A stretch of 64,000 nt of DNA. Origin: Gymnorhina tibicen (lineage: Eukaryota > Chordata > Aves > Passeriformes > Artamidae). The stretch covers positions 124,001-188,000 of the forward strand of contig VXAZ01006390.1 in the NCBI GenBank assembly GCA_013399875.1, written 5' to 3'. The notes under the pieces are model-generated. The model ran no database searches, had not been told where the DNA came from, and worked only from the letters and a program-made list of their open reading frames with translations. The position numbers were made by a program, and so were the translations under genes. Below, piece by piece: positions 35,565-47,300 of this stretch (positions are counted from its first letter, which is position 1; the number at the start of each line of letters is the position of its first letter).

Positions 35565-36085
35565 TAAACTCTCCCATCTAGTAGAGGATTATAAAACTAA
35601 AGAGCAACTGACCTGTTGCAGATTGGTTGCACAGAATGATAAAGTTTTGAATGTTCAAAGTAAGACAAAGATCCCAGTCCAATACATTTCCTATACTTCT
35701 GCACAGCAGAAAAAAAATTAAGATGATAAAGAGCCTCAGACATTATATATTACAGCACTGGCTGATCTCTTACTTGTGACCACAGAGCACACAGGGATTT
35801 CAATGTTCTCCTAAGACTAAACACCAGCTGCAAATGTGGACCCCTCCTGTGCAGAGCCTGACTGTCTGTTGCCTTATGCAGGAGGTAGGAGAGTTAGGAC
35901 ATCTGACTCTTTGTCTCATCACTGCTGTCTCAACCCGTTGCTTCAACTCCATTACTCAAAGCTCTCCTTCCTCCACTTCTTCATTTTTAATCTCACTCTT
36001 CAACAAAAGGCATTGAGTGAAGAAAGTAAGCCACAAAGTTCAGAGTATCTGAACCTCTGCAAAAAAATAGAAATGGGTGAGATCA
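35565..36085. other. Unique sequence between CR1 fragments
   Basis: No gene or repeat is seen. Two overlapping frames of 60 and 98 codons at 35834-36132 run into the next CR1 and show no domain. Confidence 0.55.
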
Positions 36086-36228
36086 AGAATCACAGACTAA
36101 TTAAGGCTGGAAAAGATCTCCAGGATCATTGAGTCCAACCTTTGACCAACACCACAATGTCAATTAAACCATAGCACTAAGTGTCACATCCTGTTGTTTC
36201 TTGAACACTTCAAGGGATGCTGACTCCA
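36086..36228 (-). mobile_element. CR1 LINE, 3' piece (split by LTR)
   Basis: This reverse CR1 starts at its 3' end (AGAATCACAGACTAATTAAG) and runs to GATGCTGACTCCA at 36228, where an LTR interrupts it. The same CR1 resumes at 36879. It belongs to the same subfamily as 17213-17789 (GTCCAACCTTTGACCAACAC). Confidence 0.92.
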
Positions 36229-36625
36229 TGTACTGGTTTGAAAGCAAACCAGTGAGAGAATCCAAGCCAGAAATGCAATTTAATAGGAAAAATAAAATAA
36301 ATGCAATAGTACAAAAAAACCCCACTGACAGAGTCGGAATACAACCTGACCCCCTGACGGTCAGGGGGTTGATAGCAGTCCAATTAAATGGTGGCTGCTG
36401 TCCTCCTGGAGTGATGGTTCTGTTGAAGCAGTGATCCTGTAGAACGGTCCAGTCTTCCTCTGAAGGTCCAGTGGTGGTGTAGAAGGGTCTGGTCCTCCTC
36501 TGGGAATCCAGTGGAAAAGGCTGCTTATGGTGTTCGAAATCTTGGATTATGTCCAGGATGAAATGCTCGGTTCCCCTCTCTGGGCGGAGCATTTCAAAAT
36601 GGGATGATGTAATTTTATCAGTCAT
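36164..36625 (-). CDS. LTR-encoded ORF running into CR1, unknown function
   Basis: A 153-codon frame starts at an ATG 249 bases into the LTR, reads to the LTR end (residue 132) and goes on into CR1 sequence, ending in SLEVFKKQQDVTLSAMV, part of the CR1 ORF2 C-terminus. Residues 68-70 (NRT) and 81-83 (NWT) are N-glycosylation sequons. Residues 101-118 (VGFFCTIAFILFFLLNCI) form a strongly hydrophobic, membrane-like segment, giving the look of a small type I membrane protein, though there is no signal peptide. The hydrophobic part comes from T-rich DNA near the LTR end, so it may be only composition. In other viruses LTRs can carry genes (the superantigen of mouse mammary tumour virus), but I see no homology to it. 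No function is claimed. Confidence 0.25.
   Translation of the reverse strand: MTDKITSSHFEMLRPERGTEHFILDIIQDFEHHKQPFPLDSQRRTRPFYTTTGPSEEDWTVLQDHCFNRTITPGGQQPPFNWTAINPLTVRGSGCIPTLSVGFFCTIAFILFFLLNCISGLDSLTGLLSNQYMESASLEVFKKQQDVTLSAMV
36224..36228. repeat. Target-site duplication, left copy (CTCCA)
   Basis: CTCCA of the CR1 is repeated exactly at 36874-36878 after the LTR. The uninterrupted CR1 should read GACTCCACCACCT once, which confirms the duplication. Confidence 0.88.
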
Positions 36626-36873
36626 GCAGTGAGATTTGATGGCCCATTAGCAGAAGATATCCCCCTGGAGGGAGGATGGGTCATGGGAGAGATAAAAACC
36701 ACTGTCCCACCTGGTTTCAACAGCTGGCCCATTGACAGAAGATATCCCCAGAGTTTATCAGGGATGAGTCATGAAGGAGATATGGGAACACTGCCCCACC
36801 AGTTTTTAACAGCTTATGAAGATGGTGATAGAATACATACTTTTGGGCACGTCTTACATTGTAACCTAGGACA
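36229..36873 (-). mobile_element. Solo ERV LTR, 645 bp, inserted in CR1
   Basis: The insert starts TGTACTGG and ends TAGGACA, giving TG...CA ends, with an exact 5-bp duplication of CTCCA. Both sides are the same CR1. No viral internal region is present, so it is a solo LTR. The reverse orientation is preferred because the minus strand ends in a T-rich region with TATTAAATTGC and CACTGGTTTGCTTTCAAACC, which I recall as the 3' end of a songbird LTR family, and because the long open frame lies on this strand. No clear TATA box or AATAAA was found on the minus strand, so orientation is less sure than for the LTR at 18732. A 5-bp duplication is more usual for ERVL-type elements, but the family is not proven. 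Confidence 0.85.
36349..36369. repeat. Perfect palindrome within LTR
   Basis: ACCCCCTGAC and GTCAGGGGGT are exact inverted repeats of 10 bases around a single G. It could form a cruciform or a tight RNA hairpin in the LTR transcript, or serve as a dimeric protein site. Confidence 0.85.
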
Positions 36874-36878
36874 CTCCA
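36874..36878. repeat. Target-site duplication, right copy (CTCCA)
   Basis: Exact copy of 36224-36228, directly after the LTR; it is followed by CCACCTCCTGGGCAGC of the host CR1. Confidence 0.88.
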
Positions 36879-36943
36879 CCACCTCCTGGGCAGCTCATTC
36901 CAATGCTTGACAACTTTTTCAGTGAAGAAATTCTTTCCGATGT
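36879..36943 (-). mobile_element. CR1 LINE, second piece after LTR
   Basis: The split CR1 continues with CCACCTCCTGGGCAGCTCAT and AGTGAAGAAATTCTTTCCGA, then fades by about 36943. With 36086-36228 it makes a short CR1 copy of about 200 bp. Confidence 0.88.
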
Positions 36944-38704
36944 AGAGGGAAAGAACAAAAAGGATGGCACTGGGTTACATGAGGAGCTACTAGGATGCTC
37001 TTTGACTAGAAAATCTAAACAATTCCAAACTGGTTTTGCCGGTAATTAAGATACAGGGTCAGCCTGAAAAATCCTCATGTACATCCTTACCAGAGCATGC
37101 TCACCTGTCTTGAGCATTCCTGAGAACTTTCCCCTGGAAGTCCCTTTTCATGGTATCTCTAGTTCAGGCTTCTCCTGGGCATGTCAGCTCTTCTGAGACC
37201 TTGTCCAACTTCTCTTTACTTTGCTTAGATTAAGCTGTGTATGTTCTGTCCTTTTTCCAGGTTCTTGGCCTGTAAGAGAAAGTTTTTGCACGTTGCTTTT
37301 TCATTCCTTCTTTTCATTTTTCCATGGCCTTAATGCCATCTCACACAAGCAATCTTAGAAGCCCTGCTGTTTTCCTGTACTGCATCTTTCCCACTCTTCT
37401 ATAGTGCTTGCACTTGAAATATAGATTATCCAGGTTAAGACTCTCAATTTTTTGTGTCAATCTTTCCAACCTAAATCTGGAGACAGTGACATGTTAGGAA
37501 ACTGATTCTGTGTTCACTGAGCCTGCATGTTTCAGCTCACTGTGTTTGTACAGTCAAGGGCATTGAGACCCACGGTTCCCAGCTAATGCTGGTGTGCAAA
37601 AAAGAAAAAAATCTGTCTGCAGACTAGATGTCATAGAAAAACTCTACTCATATTTTTATTTCAGTTTTGGGGGCAATTGTACTGGTGGTCACACTATGAA
37701 TGTTTTTTATTATATTAATAGTGTAATACAGATAATGTACTCTTGAGTATAAACCTGGCTTATGGTATTTATAAGATACAAAATCTTCATAAACTCACTA
37801 GAACTTAATTTTAACAGACACAGATTTTCCAAAGTGTCCCACTGGACATTCAGGGAATATGTATGGTCTTGTGGTGTCTTTTTGCTCAACTAGCACAAAT
37901 ATTCTGCCTGCCAAATAGAACCCTAACGAGCAAAGAGAAGCTTAACGGCTGCACTGCAGTGGAGCACCACAAGTTCATGCATTTTAACTGCCTTCTATTC
38001 AGGAAAAGGCACAATATAATGAAGTGTTTGGATTCTGGCCATGACTCCAGTCTCCTGTGTGGTTCTGTCCTCAAAACTCGAAATCGGATGTCAGAAACCC
38101 ATTTTTGCTTTCTATCTTTTACAAAGACTGGTAACTACTGTTTTAGGACAGCAGCGCTTTCAGAAGCAATTATTCTGATGTTTGTGGGTGCACAGGGCAC
38201 AGAGAATTGCACAAGCACCACCTACACGTTTCATAAAATTGCTCATTATTTACCCATAACTGAAAAGATACACTTTACCTTCTCCTTTCTCTTTCCCACT
38301 TCTCACTCTATGATACATTTTGCATATTTATGTCCTTTCAGTGTGGATATTTTGCAATATGTCTTGCTGAGGTTTCACAAAATGAAAAGCTGAAAAGCAT
38401 CTGTCCCCACATGGCAGGTTCCTGCTCTTACAGGGTGCTCAGCTACAGAGACAGCTGGCTGGCAATGCTCATTCCTTTTCTGGCTTTCTGTATAGGAGAC
38501 CTCTTGCCTGAAAGTCAGTCTCTTCTCACGTCCTCTCCAAGCCTGCAGGGACTGGGGAGATTTCCTTTCTGATGCTGAAACCTCCCTTCCCAGACATTGT
38601 ATGATGAGACTTGTGCACTTGAGTCTACAACACAAAAAAAAGTACATGCAAACCTGAGACAAATCTGAGTTATTAATCAAGCCTCATGGCAGCCACGGGA
38701 AGCA
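36944..38704. other. No gene seen; contains the longest non-repeat ORF
   Basis: The plus-strand frame at 37863-38393 (176 codons) is the longest outside repeats. Its translation is rich in Phe, His, Cys and Leu, has no domain, and shows the composition of translated A+T-rich spacer, so I do not call it a gene. Confidence 0.5.
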
Positions 38705-38832
38705 AGAGGTTATTAGCTTAACTGAGGGATGGGGAAATTGAGGCAGCCTCCCAAGGTCACACTGTGGAAGAGATTGATGAGTAATCTAGTAGCCCAGACC
38801 TGAGCTCTCATTTCCAGACCACTTCTGCCTTT
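38705..38832 (-). mobile_element. Ancient MIR-type SINE relic
   Basis: Read in reverse, this shows the usual MIR sequence order: GATGGGGAAATTGAGGCA, then CTCCCAAGGTCACACTGTGG, then TAGCCCAGACCTGAGCTCTC and CCAGACCACT. The reverse of these is the tRNA-derived body of MIR-like SINEs found across amniotes (the GTGACCTTGGG and TGCCTCAATTTCC blocks). It is diverged, as expected for such an old element. The exact subfamily was not determined. Confidence 0.6.
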
Positions 38833-41800
38833 CAAGATATGTAGTACAGCAGCATCGTAATTTTGGCGTAGAATTCTATTAATAATCAGTAGTCAAAAAT
38901 ATGGCATATCTAGTAATAATGGCTGGAGGAAAATTTAATAATTTTCTTTTTAATGTATTTCCTTCTGTTCCACAGTGTTTGATATTAATTAAAAGAGACC
39001 TTTGAGCAGTACAGAACAGCAAAAACCTCAATCAGTCATAGCTGAGAATATGCTAAAACTTGGTGTGTTAAACTTTCAGGCATGGATTTTGGTTTAGGCT
39101 GAGGGTGTATTCTGCTTTTTGTTGGCCCAGTTTTAAAATTCACATTTTCTGGCAAATCAACTGAGTCACCTGAGGGCTCTCAAATCCAATCAGAGTGAGT
39201 GATTTGTTCCAGATTTGCTGTCTTGCTATTTTCTAATTCTGTATCAAATATTTTATATGGAGCTTTACCTATGTTATAGTTCACTGATGCAATTAATTTA
39301 AAAGGTTTCTGGCAAAATAAACCTCCAGTGAAAAATATTCTTATTTAATAGCTAACATAAGAAAGACAATAGTATTTTACCTTTGGTATGAATTGTGAGT
39401 TAATTTTAGAGCTCTGCTGAAATGAAAATAGTATTATTTCAGGTTCCAGGCCCACGGGGCAGACTGTCTGCTGTGGGACTATATAAAGACTATATAAAGA
39501 CAATTGGTCAGGAAAATGCACCATCTCCTTTATCATGGTCAACTTTGGACTCGCAACTGATTCAGAGCTATATCCTACCCCGAGGACCTCTTAATGCGCA
39601 AACTTTCAGGTGGATCATCAGCTTGTAAGCAGATTGACCTTCCTCTTGTAATTTGTGATCCAAGCTGAACAAAGGCTTCTCTAAAACGAACTTGCCCTTC
39701 TCTCCATCCCACCCCTCTCACTGCTCAGCATGGCCCTGTTTCACATATTCAGTGTGTCCAGAAAAGTTTACAGATGTGTGGTGCTTAGAGTGCACTTGCT
39801 TTGGGAGATCTGTGACCTGGCCTGTGCCTCAGAAGGCAGCACCAAAACAGTCTCATGGCACTCTTGGAGATGGACACCTGTGTCGTCTCTTCCTCACTGG
39901 CTCCTGATAACCTTTAGCCTCCAGGCAATGTTCACAGAGTTATGATGCTGTGGTTCACAGAGCTGTCGACTAAGGACCTGCATCAGAAAGCTGTACATGC
40001 AGATGACACATGCAGCAGCTCATATCTGCTCCTCTATGCTGATCTTTCACAATTAGGGAAGATACGGCAGCTTTCTTGGAGTGGTAATTTTCAGAGACAG
40101 GAATGTAGGAGGAGAGTTTGAAACCTGTATCACTATGCCAAACATACAGAGATACAGAGAAAACAGCTGAAGTGATGACTGAATTCCAAATTACTCCTGA
40201 TTTCAAGTGAGATCCAGGCACACATTTCACACAAATGTCGATCTGTGACAGAATGAAGCAGTACTTCCAAAACTTATGAAGATTATCTGTTCTGAATGCC
40301 AAGACTACGCAAAGTAATTCTTTGTACTCATTAATTCATCTGTACTCATTACTCTCAGAGACTTTGAGGAAGTATATGATGCTGATCCGACAAATAAATA
40401 TCTATGATGCTGCTGAAATGATACCTCTACAGGTGAAAATGCATTATTTGGACAAGTGTTGGTGAGACAGCTAAGGGAGCTTCCTGCCAGCATCCAAGAC
40501 CCAAAAGAGGAGCACAGTGACAGGATGGCAGCAAATTCACAGGGTGCCACAGTCAGTACCCCTTCCAGCTCTGTATGTACCTGCCCTAATCACCTCTTAT
40601 CAGGAACAATTTTTCACAAATTGCCCCTTTGGAAGTCTGCCTACAGAAGCAGTTCAGTGCCATGAGATATATATTCATCTCTCTACATACACCTACATAC
40701 ATAACAAACAGCACATCAGTTACAGTTTTGTACATCTCAAATCAGTAATCTCATTCCATTGCATTATGTTCTCACTCCAAGCTGCCAGAAGTCTAATAGT
40801 CACAGGTTTTAGTTTTCTCATATTTTTAGACATATAATGCCAGACAGATATTTCACAGAAGCACACCTAAAATAAGAAATACAAGAGCACAAGTATTTTA
40901 AATAGACAACTAATACAGCAGAGCATTTTACTCTGGAGATCAATATAGATTTTGATAGGAAAATTATATCCACCCCCAAAGAGACATGATAGAAGCTGAA
41001 AAACAGAAATACCACAACATACACGAGCAGCAAGTATTCAGAATTAATGGTATTTGTATTTTTTGCTGGGTGATACTTGGTTTTCCTGGCAAAAGGTACT
41101 TCACTGTGGATTGAACCCGATTTGCAATTTCAGAACGCTTTCCTTACATTAAAAATTCTAAGTTAATTAAAGAAGTCTAGGATGATATGATTCTATAATT
41201 AAGTAGGCATTACACTCCCATCAGCAGAAGTGAGCAACTCTGCATTCCACAGATCAAAGAGGAAGATGGTGACCTACATTTTCTCTTTCCTGGCAGGAGG
41301 AGCTGGTAGAGCAAATTTGGTAACAGACCCCAGCAGGGTGGAATGGTGCTGAGCAGCATTTGGAGAAGACTCCAGACTAACAAAAACAAGCTCTGCTTGT
41401 CTCCAGCACAGCATGGGGCAAGGCTATCCTCTGAGAGAGAGATATCCTGTGGCTCTTGAGGTACAGAAATTACATTTTTAATAACGTAATCTCAACACAG
41501 TAAGATTGTGATCCAAATTCAGATGAAATTACACATTGCCACTGACTTCTGAAAATTCTGAAGTTTTAAAAATCTTGCCATATTCTCCAAAATCAATTTT
41601 TTAAAACATTATTTATTTAAGAACAGTGTCTACAGCCTGTCAAATGATTCAAAAATGTCTGTCCACAGTTTTGGTGACATTTTCCCTTAAATTACATGGA
41701 CAAAATCACTTCTCTGTGGCTAAGGTGTTCTCCTAACAATGTGACTGAGAAGCCCTTCTCAGCTGCTGGTCTCCCAGCAGTCCCACTGACACTGTAGTGG

Positions 41801-44289
41801 GGATTTTGGCCTCTGGAGGGTCAGAGGAAGAGCCCTCATTATGAGCTATGAGTCACTCAGTTTCTGAAATTGGACTGTTTTCCATTTATGTATAATTCTC
41901 TAGGCATAGTTTAAATTTGATAGAAAAGGAGAAGATGTCCCATTTCTATCTCAATTCCTCCAGTTAGACAGTTCCCCAAACGTATTAGGCCTCTGAGAAA
42001 GAGATTAGCTTAAAACAGAGATTCATAGTTTCTGGAGAAAGAAAGCCTCTTTCCTCCAGATGATATCATCAGTAACTCAGTCTAGTAGTTAAATCTTTCC
42101 TTCTTTTCCAATCAGACCAGCTGCACCAATCCATTTCCAACATCAGCATGACCCACAAACATGACAGATGAACTAAAAGAAAGGGTTTTTTCTAGCCATT
42201 TGAATTTTGCACACACTATTGTTCATGAAAGTTCAAGTGAACTCAAGTGATCATTTAAATCCCAAAGCACAGAAAGTGTAGACATAACTAATAATGAGAA
42301 CTAACTACACTGCAATACCAAACCCGACTGGTTTATAGATCTGAAACAGCCTGCACTGTAATAGAGCACCATTTCTTGAATGCAGCTTTATTTTCATTTA
42401 TTATTTCATTCATACATTTCTGAGATTATAAACTAGGCCAGAAGAGAAGAGAGGGGACCCATGGGAGTTGCGCTTCACTCTGTAGTGGAAGCTGAAGACT
42501 AGGTGAGACACCCAAGTAAGCCAAGATGTCTGTGTTTGGGCAACACATTGACATCCTTCTTGTTTCAGTGGATGATCAGGAATGATTTTTCTGCAGGCCT
42601 TCCCAAAGCATGTCCCACTGCTGAAGACAAAATCCCATTTCTTTTTTTTTTTAGCTCTACATAACTTCTCACCATCTTCCATTAAAATAATTGAGAAAAG
42701 AAATCATAGGGGTGGGAAGATGCATAGCCAAAATTACTCATCTTTGAAGTGTGCTATGAATTACTTTTTCTTGTATCTCATTTGAGCCCTATGACTCTTT
42801 CAGCAGCCAAATGTGCCCAGTAGTTAAAAAATCAATAGACTCCTACTGAGGAGTAAGTGTCTTCCCATCTCCTGTGTTGATTTGTTCTGTAACCTCTGAC
42901 AGGACCACTTTCCTCCTTGGCTCCCACTTGGATTGTGAAACTGTATGCAATAACAGCCCAAAGAGTGCAGTGGCAATTCTCAGTGTTGGAGAGCAGAGTC
43001 TCCTCTCCACCAAGCAACAGCAGCAGCAGGTTAGAGACATTTTCCTCCTTTGTCCATCCTGCCCTTGCCCACCTTGGCCAGTGCTTTTTCTGGAGACAGC
43101 CGTGAGACCCTCAGGGCAGAATCATGCAGCCGAGGAGTGAGCTCTGGTGCATGTCGTGCAGTGAGACCCCTTTCCCCTGCCAAGCAGGAGAAACTATGAG
43201 CTGAACAGGCATTTGCCAGCACAAAACTTGCTACAGAGTTAACCAGGACCTATGCTTATATTATCACTGCAAGTTAGAGCCAAATCTGTAAGTACATGGG
43301 TAACTGCAAGCCTTGCTGGCTTTATCATCGCAGTATTTCTGAGAACTGTGACAGCTGCGTTAAAAAACGGGATCATTTACATGGACTCCTATGCAAGATC
43401 ATAAACCAGATTATTTCTTCCAGACTTAATAGTGCTTCATAATCTCTAGCAGTTAGCACCCATACTGTTTGGGTTGCAAGTGAGCTAATTTGTCACCCTT
43501 ATGGCTTCCACCAGCAGTAGGGTAAGAGTAGCAGTTTTAATTAAAAGTTGATATGCAAACATATCTCACAATTTCTGTATGACAAATGGTTCTCCTCACC
43601 CCGTGGTTTCCCTGCTGCTGGTCAGGACAAAATTCTTGCCTTTGCAAAATTGCACACTTTTGTCAAAACACAGGAAGACTGCAGTGATTCTCACACATTT
43701 CTCTTGGACTTTTGTATGAGAGGTAAATTTCTGTCTGTCATCCCTAGTATTTTATTTGTTTAGGGCTTCATTCCACAGATTATATCATCTGGAATTAAGG
43801 CATCTGTACCTTCGCATCACCGGTCTGTAATTGCTTTAAAACGAAGACTATTTTCTTCTGCATCTATGCCTAGTACAACAGATATCCCAACATTAATATA
43901 TTGGAAAAATAATAAATAATAATAAATCTTTGAAGTATTTTCTTTTTAAGTAATTTTGCAATATTGTCACATACAGGGAAATAAAATGCCCAAAGCTATA
44001 TTTGTACAAGGTATGTTAATGGTCAAAAAACGTGAGAAATTATACAAATAAATACATGTCTAATTTAAACGGTCTGAGTGTGTCATCTCAGTGGCTTTTT
44101 ATTTCTTCTTTTTTTTTTCCCCTCATATTAGCTCCATTTCTGATTCTTCTCTTTCCATGAAGCCTGCTAAAATGGATTATTCTCTTTTCTTACTTTGTGG
44201 CCACCTAAACCAGGCAGTTGCTATGATTGCTGATGTAAATTCTTACCATGAACTGAAAGAAAGGTTTGGAGTGATTTTTTTTCAAAATC
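38833..44289. other. No gene seen; includes duplicated TATA-like unit
   Basis: No gene or recognised repeat. The longest frame is 110 codons at 39970-40302 (-). A tandem duplication of a TATAAA-containing unit lies at 39477-39501, and a short (CAG)n-like run at about 43013-43029. Confidence 0.55.
39477..39501 (+). repeat. 11-bp tandem repeat containing TATATAAA
   Basis: GACTATATAAA occurs twice in direct tandem (39477-39487 and 39488-39498) followed by GAC. Each unit contains a perfect TATA-box-like word. Confidence 0.85.
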
Positions 44290-44336
44290 AGCATACTGCA
44301 GTAGATCAGTCCAATACTGATCTACTGATCTATGCT
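44290..44336. repeat. Stem-loop with 12-bp perfect core
   Basis: CAGTAGATCAGT (44299-44310) and ACTGATCTACTG (44316-44327) are exact inverted repeats around CCAAT. Beyond a symmetrical 3x3 mismatch, AGCATA (44290-44295) pairs with TATGCT (44331-44336), for 18 base pairs in 47 nt. The sequence is not low-complexity. It is shorter than a normal precursor microRNA. Confidence 0.75.
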
Positions 44337-47300
44337 TTGTGCCATGACAGTCAATGCAAATTCATTACCACATAGTCTTGGATCAGCACAGATGAAGTCT
44401 ACTTAGCACAGTCTTCTGCCTTCAGGTGCAGTGCTTCACACACCTGCAGACACTGGTGTAGCTACTTCAATGCACAATTATATAACTGCAGGCAGCTGTG
44501 ACATCCAAAAACTGCATGCACAACCCTCTGCAGTGCTGCATGTGCATTGATTAAAAGATTCCACATCAATATACACAAATTAGTGTTTGCATACTTTTTG
44601 AGCTCTGCACCCGTACCTGTATATATACCAAGATATCCCAAAAAAGGAGTTATAGATTTGTTGCATTTCTCACTCTAGTGATTGAAAGTTAAGCCCATAT
44701 GGGCAGTTCTTTTCTGTTCCTCTTAGAAGGAGAAAGAAATATCGTATTTACCCTTCTTGGCACATCAAAATCAGCAAAAAGGAACAAGATACGTTTTCAA
44801 GAAAATGTTTGCCTATTCTTAACTCTCAGCACATATTCAAAGCTCATAATTTCAACAGTTGTTGGTATGGCAAAGAACTACCAATGTGAATCTCTCCTAA
44901 TAGTTGTTAAGCCCCCTCTCCCCCTTACTCTTCCAAATTTTCTATTGTCTTATTTTCCAATTTGCCTGTTGTTCACCTCTAACAGTCTTGTTGCATAAGT
45001 TGTTTTTGCCCGAGTAACAATGATGAATGAGATTGTAATTGTTAGGAGATGTTTCCTAAATGGTTTCTTTTATAATCTCTCCTAGTACATTTTTCTAAGT
45101 TTTTCCATTGCCTTTGACTTAATTTGTACATGTGATCAAATGACTTCAGTATTTAGCAAGCTCTTCACCCTCTTAATTGCTGTATGCTATGTTTGAAAAT
45201 ACAAACATTCTGAACAACCTTCTTGCCTTCCACAAGTGTTATTCCATTTGCAGCGTATAAACACATGCAGTTACTGAATGAGTAGCAGTTTCATTAATCC
45301 TGGCAATGAAGCTTTTTCCCTCTGCATCCACATCCTTCTTCTCAAAAGTCCATTAAACAGTTATGTTGGCCCAGTTGTCAGTGGTGGCCTTAAAATTTGC
45401 TTAGACTGAAAAAAGTAATAATTTTCCTGATCTGTTCACTGCTAATTTATCAGCAAGGTTTAAAACAAAAAATCTTAAAATTAAAAAAAAGGACATTATT
45501 TTAATGGCTTAAATGCACATTTAAAGTTCATGAAACATGTGGAATGCACTAATCACCTTAGGTAGCTGGATGGACCTGGGAAAACAGCAATAACAAATGA
45601 ACCAGTTATCAGATTAATAATATTCCTCTGTATATGAGGAATGCTGACACCATTTAACACAGAAGCAAAAGTGAAAAGACAGAGAATTAGACAGTGCCCT
45701 TGACTGTCAAATGCACACAGGTCATTAATCCTAAAATACCCATGTAGTATTTACAAAATATTTAGCCAAATGTCCAGCTATTGTGTTCCCTGCCTGCTTT
45801 TATTATTCTTGGAAGGATGCACCATTATGTCAGCAATAAGGAAAAAGACACATAGTTTGGGGATTTGTCCATGGAAAGAGAGGAAAGCAGAAAGATGTTA
45901 CAAAAGGGCCACCACAGGCTGCAGCTATTTGCACTGCCAGATTTAAAGACCCAGCTCCAGAAGCACCCGCCAGGAATAAAAGCCACGAACAAGTGTAGTT
46001 TTGTCAACAAGAAAGTCAACAGGCTTCAATTTATACTTATAGAATGTTCCCAAAGGATTCTTTCCCCTGTGGTTTGAGAGAACCATGGTGCTTTATGCAA
46101 TGATATAATGCAATAATGTTACAGCTGTCACCTGTTTTGATGCAAGTGCTTTGTTTAGGAGCGGAACATGAGTAGATGTTGGCATACAGAAAACTAAGAG
46201 ACACAAATTTACTGTGTGGGGCAACCAAAGGACCTCAGCCAGGAAGAGCATACAGCCCTCCAGCTCCACAGCTGGTTGAAAGCTACATGGTGCAGAGCTC
46301 AGTCCTGGCAAAGGCTGCGTGTGCACTTGAATAACCTGTGTTAGAAAGTCTAGACAAACAGCTGGATCATTCCAAGGCACTTGCTGAAATCAGTTCTAAT
46401 AACTAAGAGCCTCAAGATGTCATTGTCCCCTGTTTCTTATTTATTCTTGCTTGCAACTTCTCTTCACTCTTGTTTTAATTTCAGAGCAATTTTCTGCTGA
46501 AATGTATGGATGGGCATAATGCTGCAAACTAGATAAATGTGAGATGAGAAGTACCAAACACTTCCTGCTGGTCTCTGTCATAATGTAGATGTGTGCTTAG
46601 CTTCAAAATTGTTGCTGAATTCTTAATAGTTCCTTTTTGCTGTGCCAAACTGTCCTTTATATCAACTGGTTGACAAAGAGATGTTCCCCCCAAAACTAAC
46701 AGAAGTCAGTAGATGTGAAGCATTTTGGAGTTGCCATATCTCAAGAGGCTGTCACAGCCTTCCTTCTAGCAATAGAGATACTATTATACCAGAGTCAGTC
46801 AGTTTTTCCATTTTAAAGCTAAATGGTAGAGGAGTAGTACAAAACCGGTAGGGCTGAAAGATGGCATTGTACCTTGGGTATCACATAAAAGTGGGTTTGT
46901 GTCAGGAATTACTTTTTCTCAGGTAAAAAGGACAAAGGGCAAAAAGCCATTATTCACTCTATGTATCAAACAGTAAGAAGACATCTCTAGCAGAGTGAAG
47001 ATGGAGCTGGAATTCGATTCAGTGTTTGCATATATTAGTAGTTGCTGGAAGAAGCGCGGAGGTCCAGTCCTGCCAGGACCAAGTCATGCGAGTAAATCCT
47101 GCCAGAGGCAGCTTTGGTGCTGGTGGGGTCCATCTTGCACAGGCCCAGGGCTCCATTGTGGAGTCCTTACCCTGCTGGAGCAGTCCATGCTTTGATTGCA
47201 TGCAGCTCCACCCACTCACAGATTGTCAGCTTAAAAGAGATCAGTGCTAATAAGCATCAAGGATAACAGCTATCTGCTATTAAAATGTATATATAATGAA

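Noticed and set aside
36629..36910. 93-codon plus-strand ORF
   Set aside because: Lies within the solo LTR, crosses its end into CR1 and has no motif.
37863..38393. 176-codon plus-strand ORF, the longest outside repeats
   Set aside because: No domain, signal or splice support; amino-acid mix is that of translated A+T-rich spacer.
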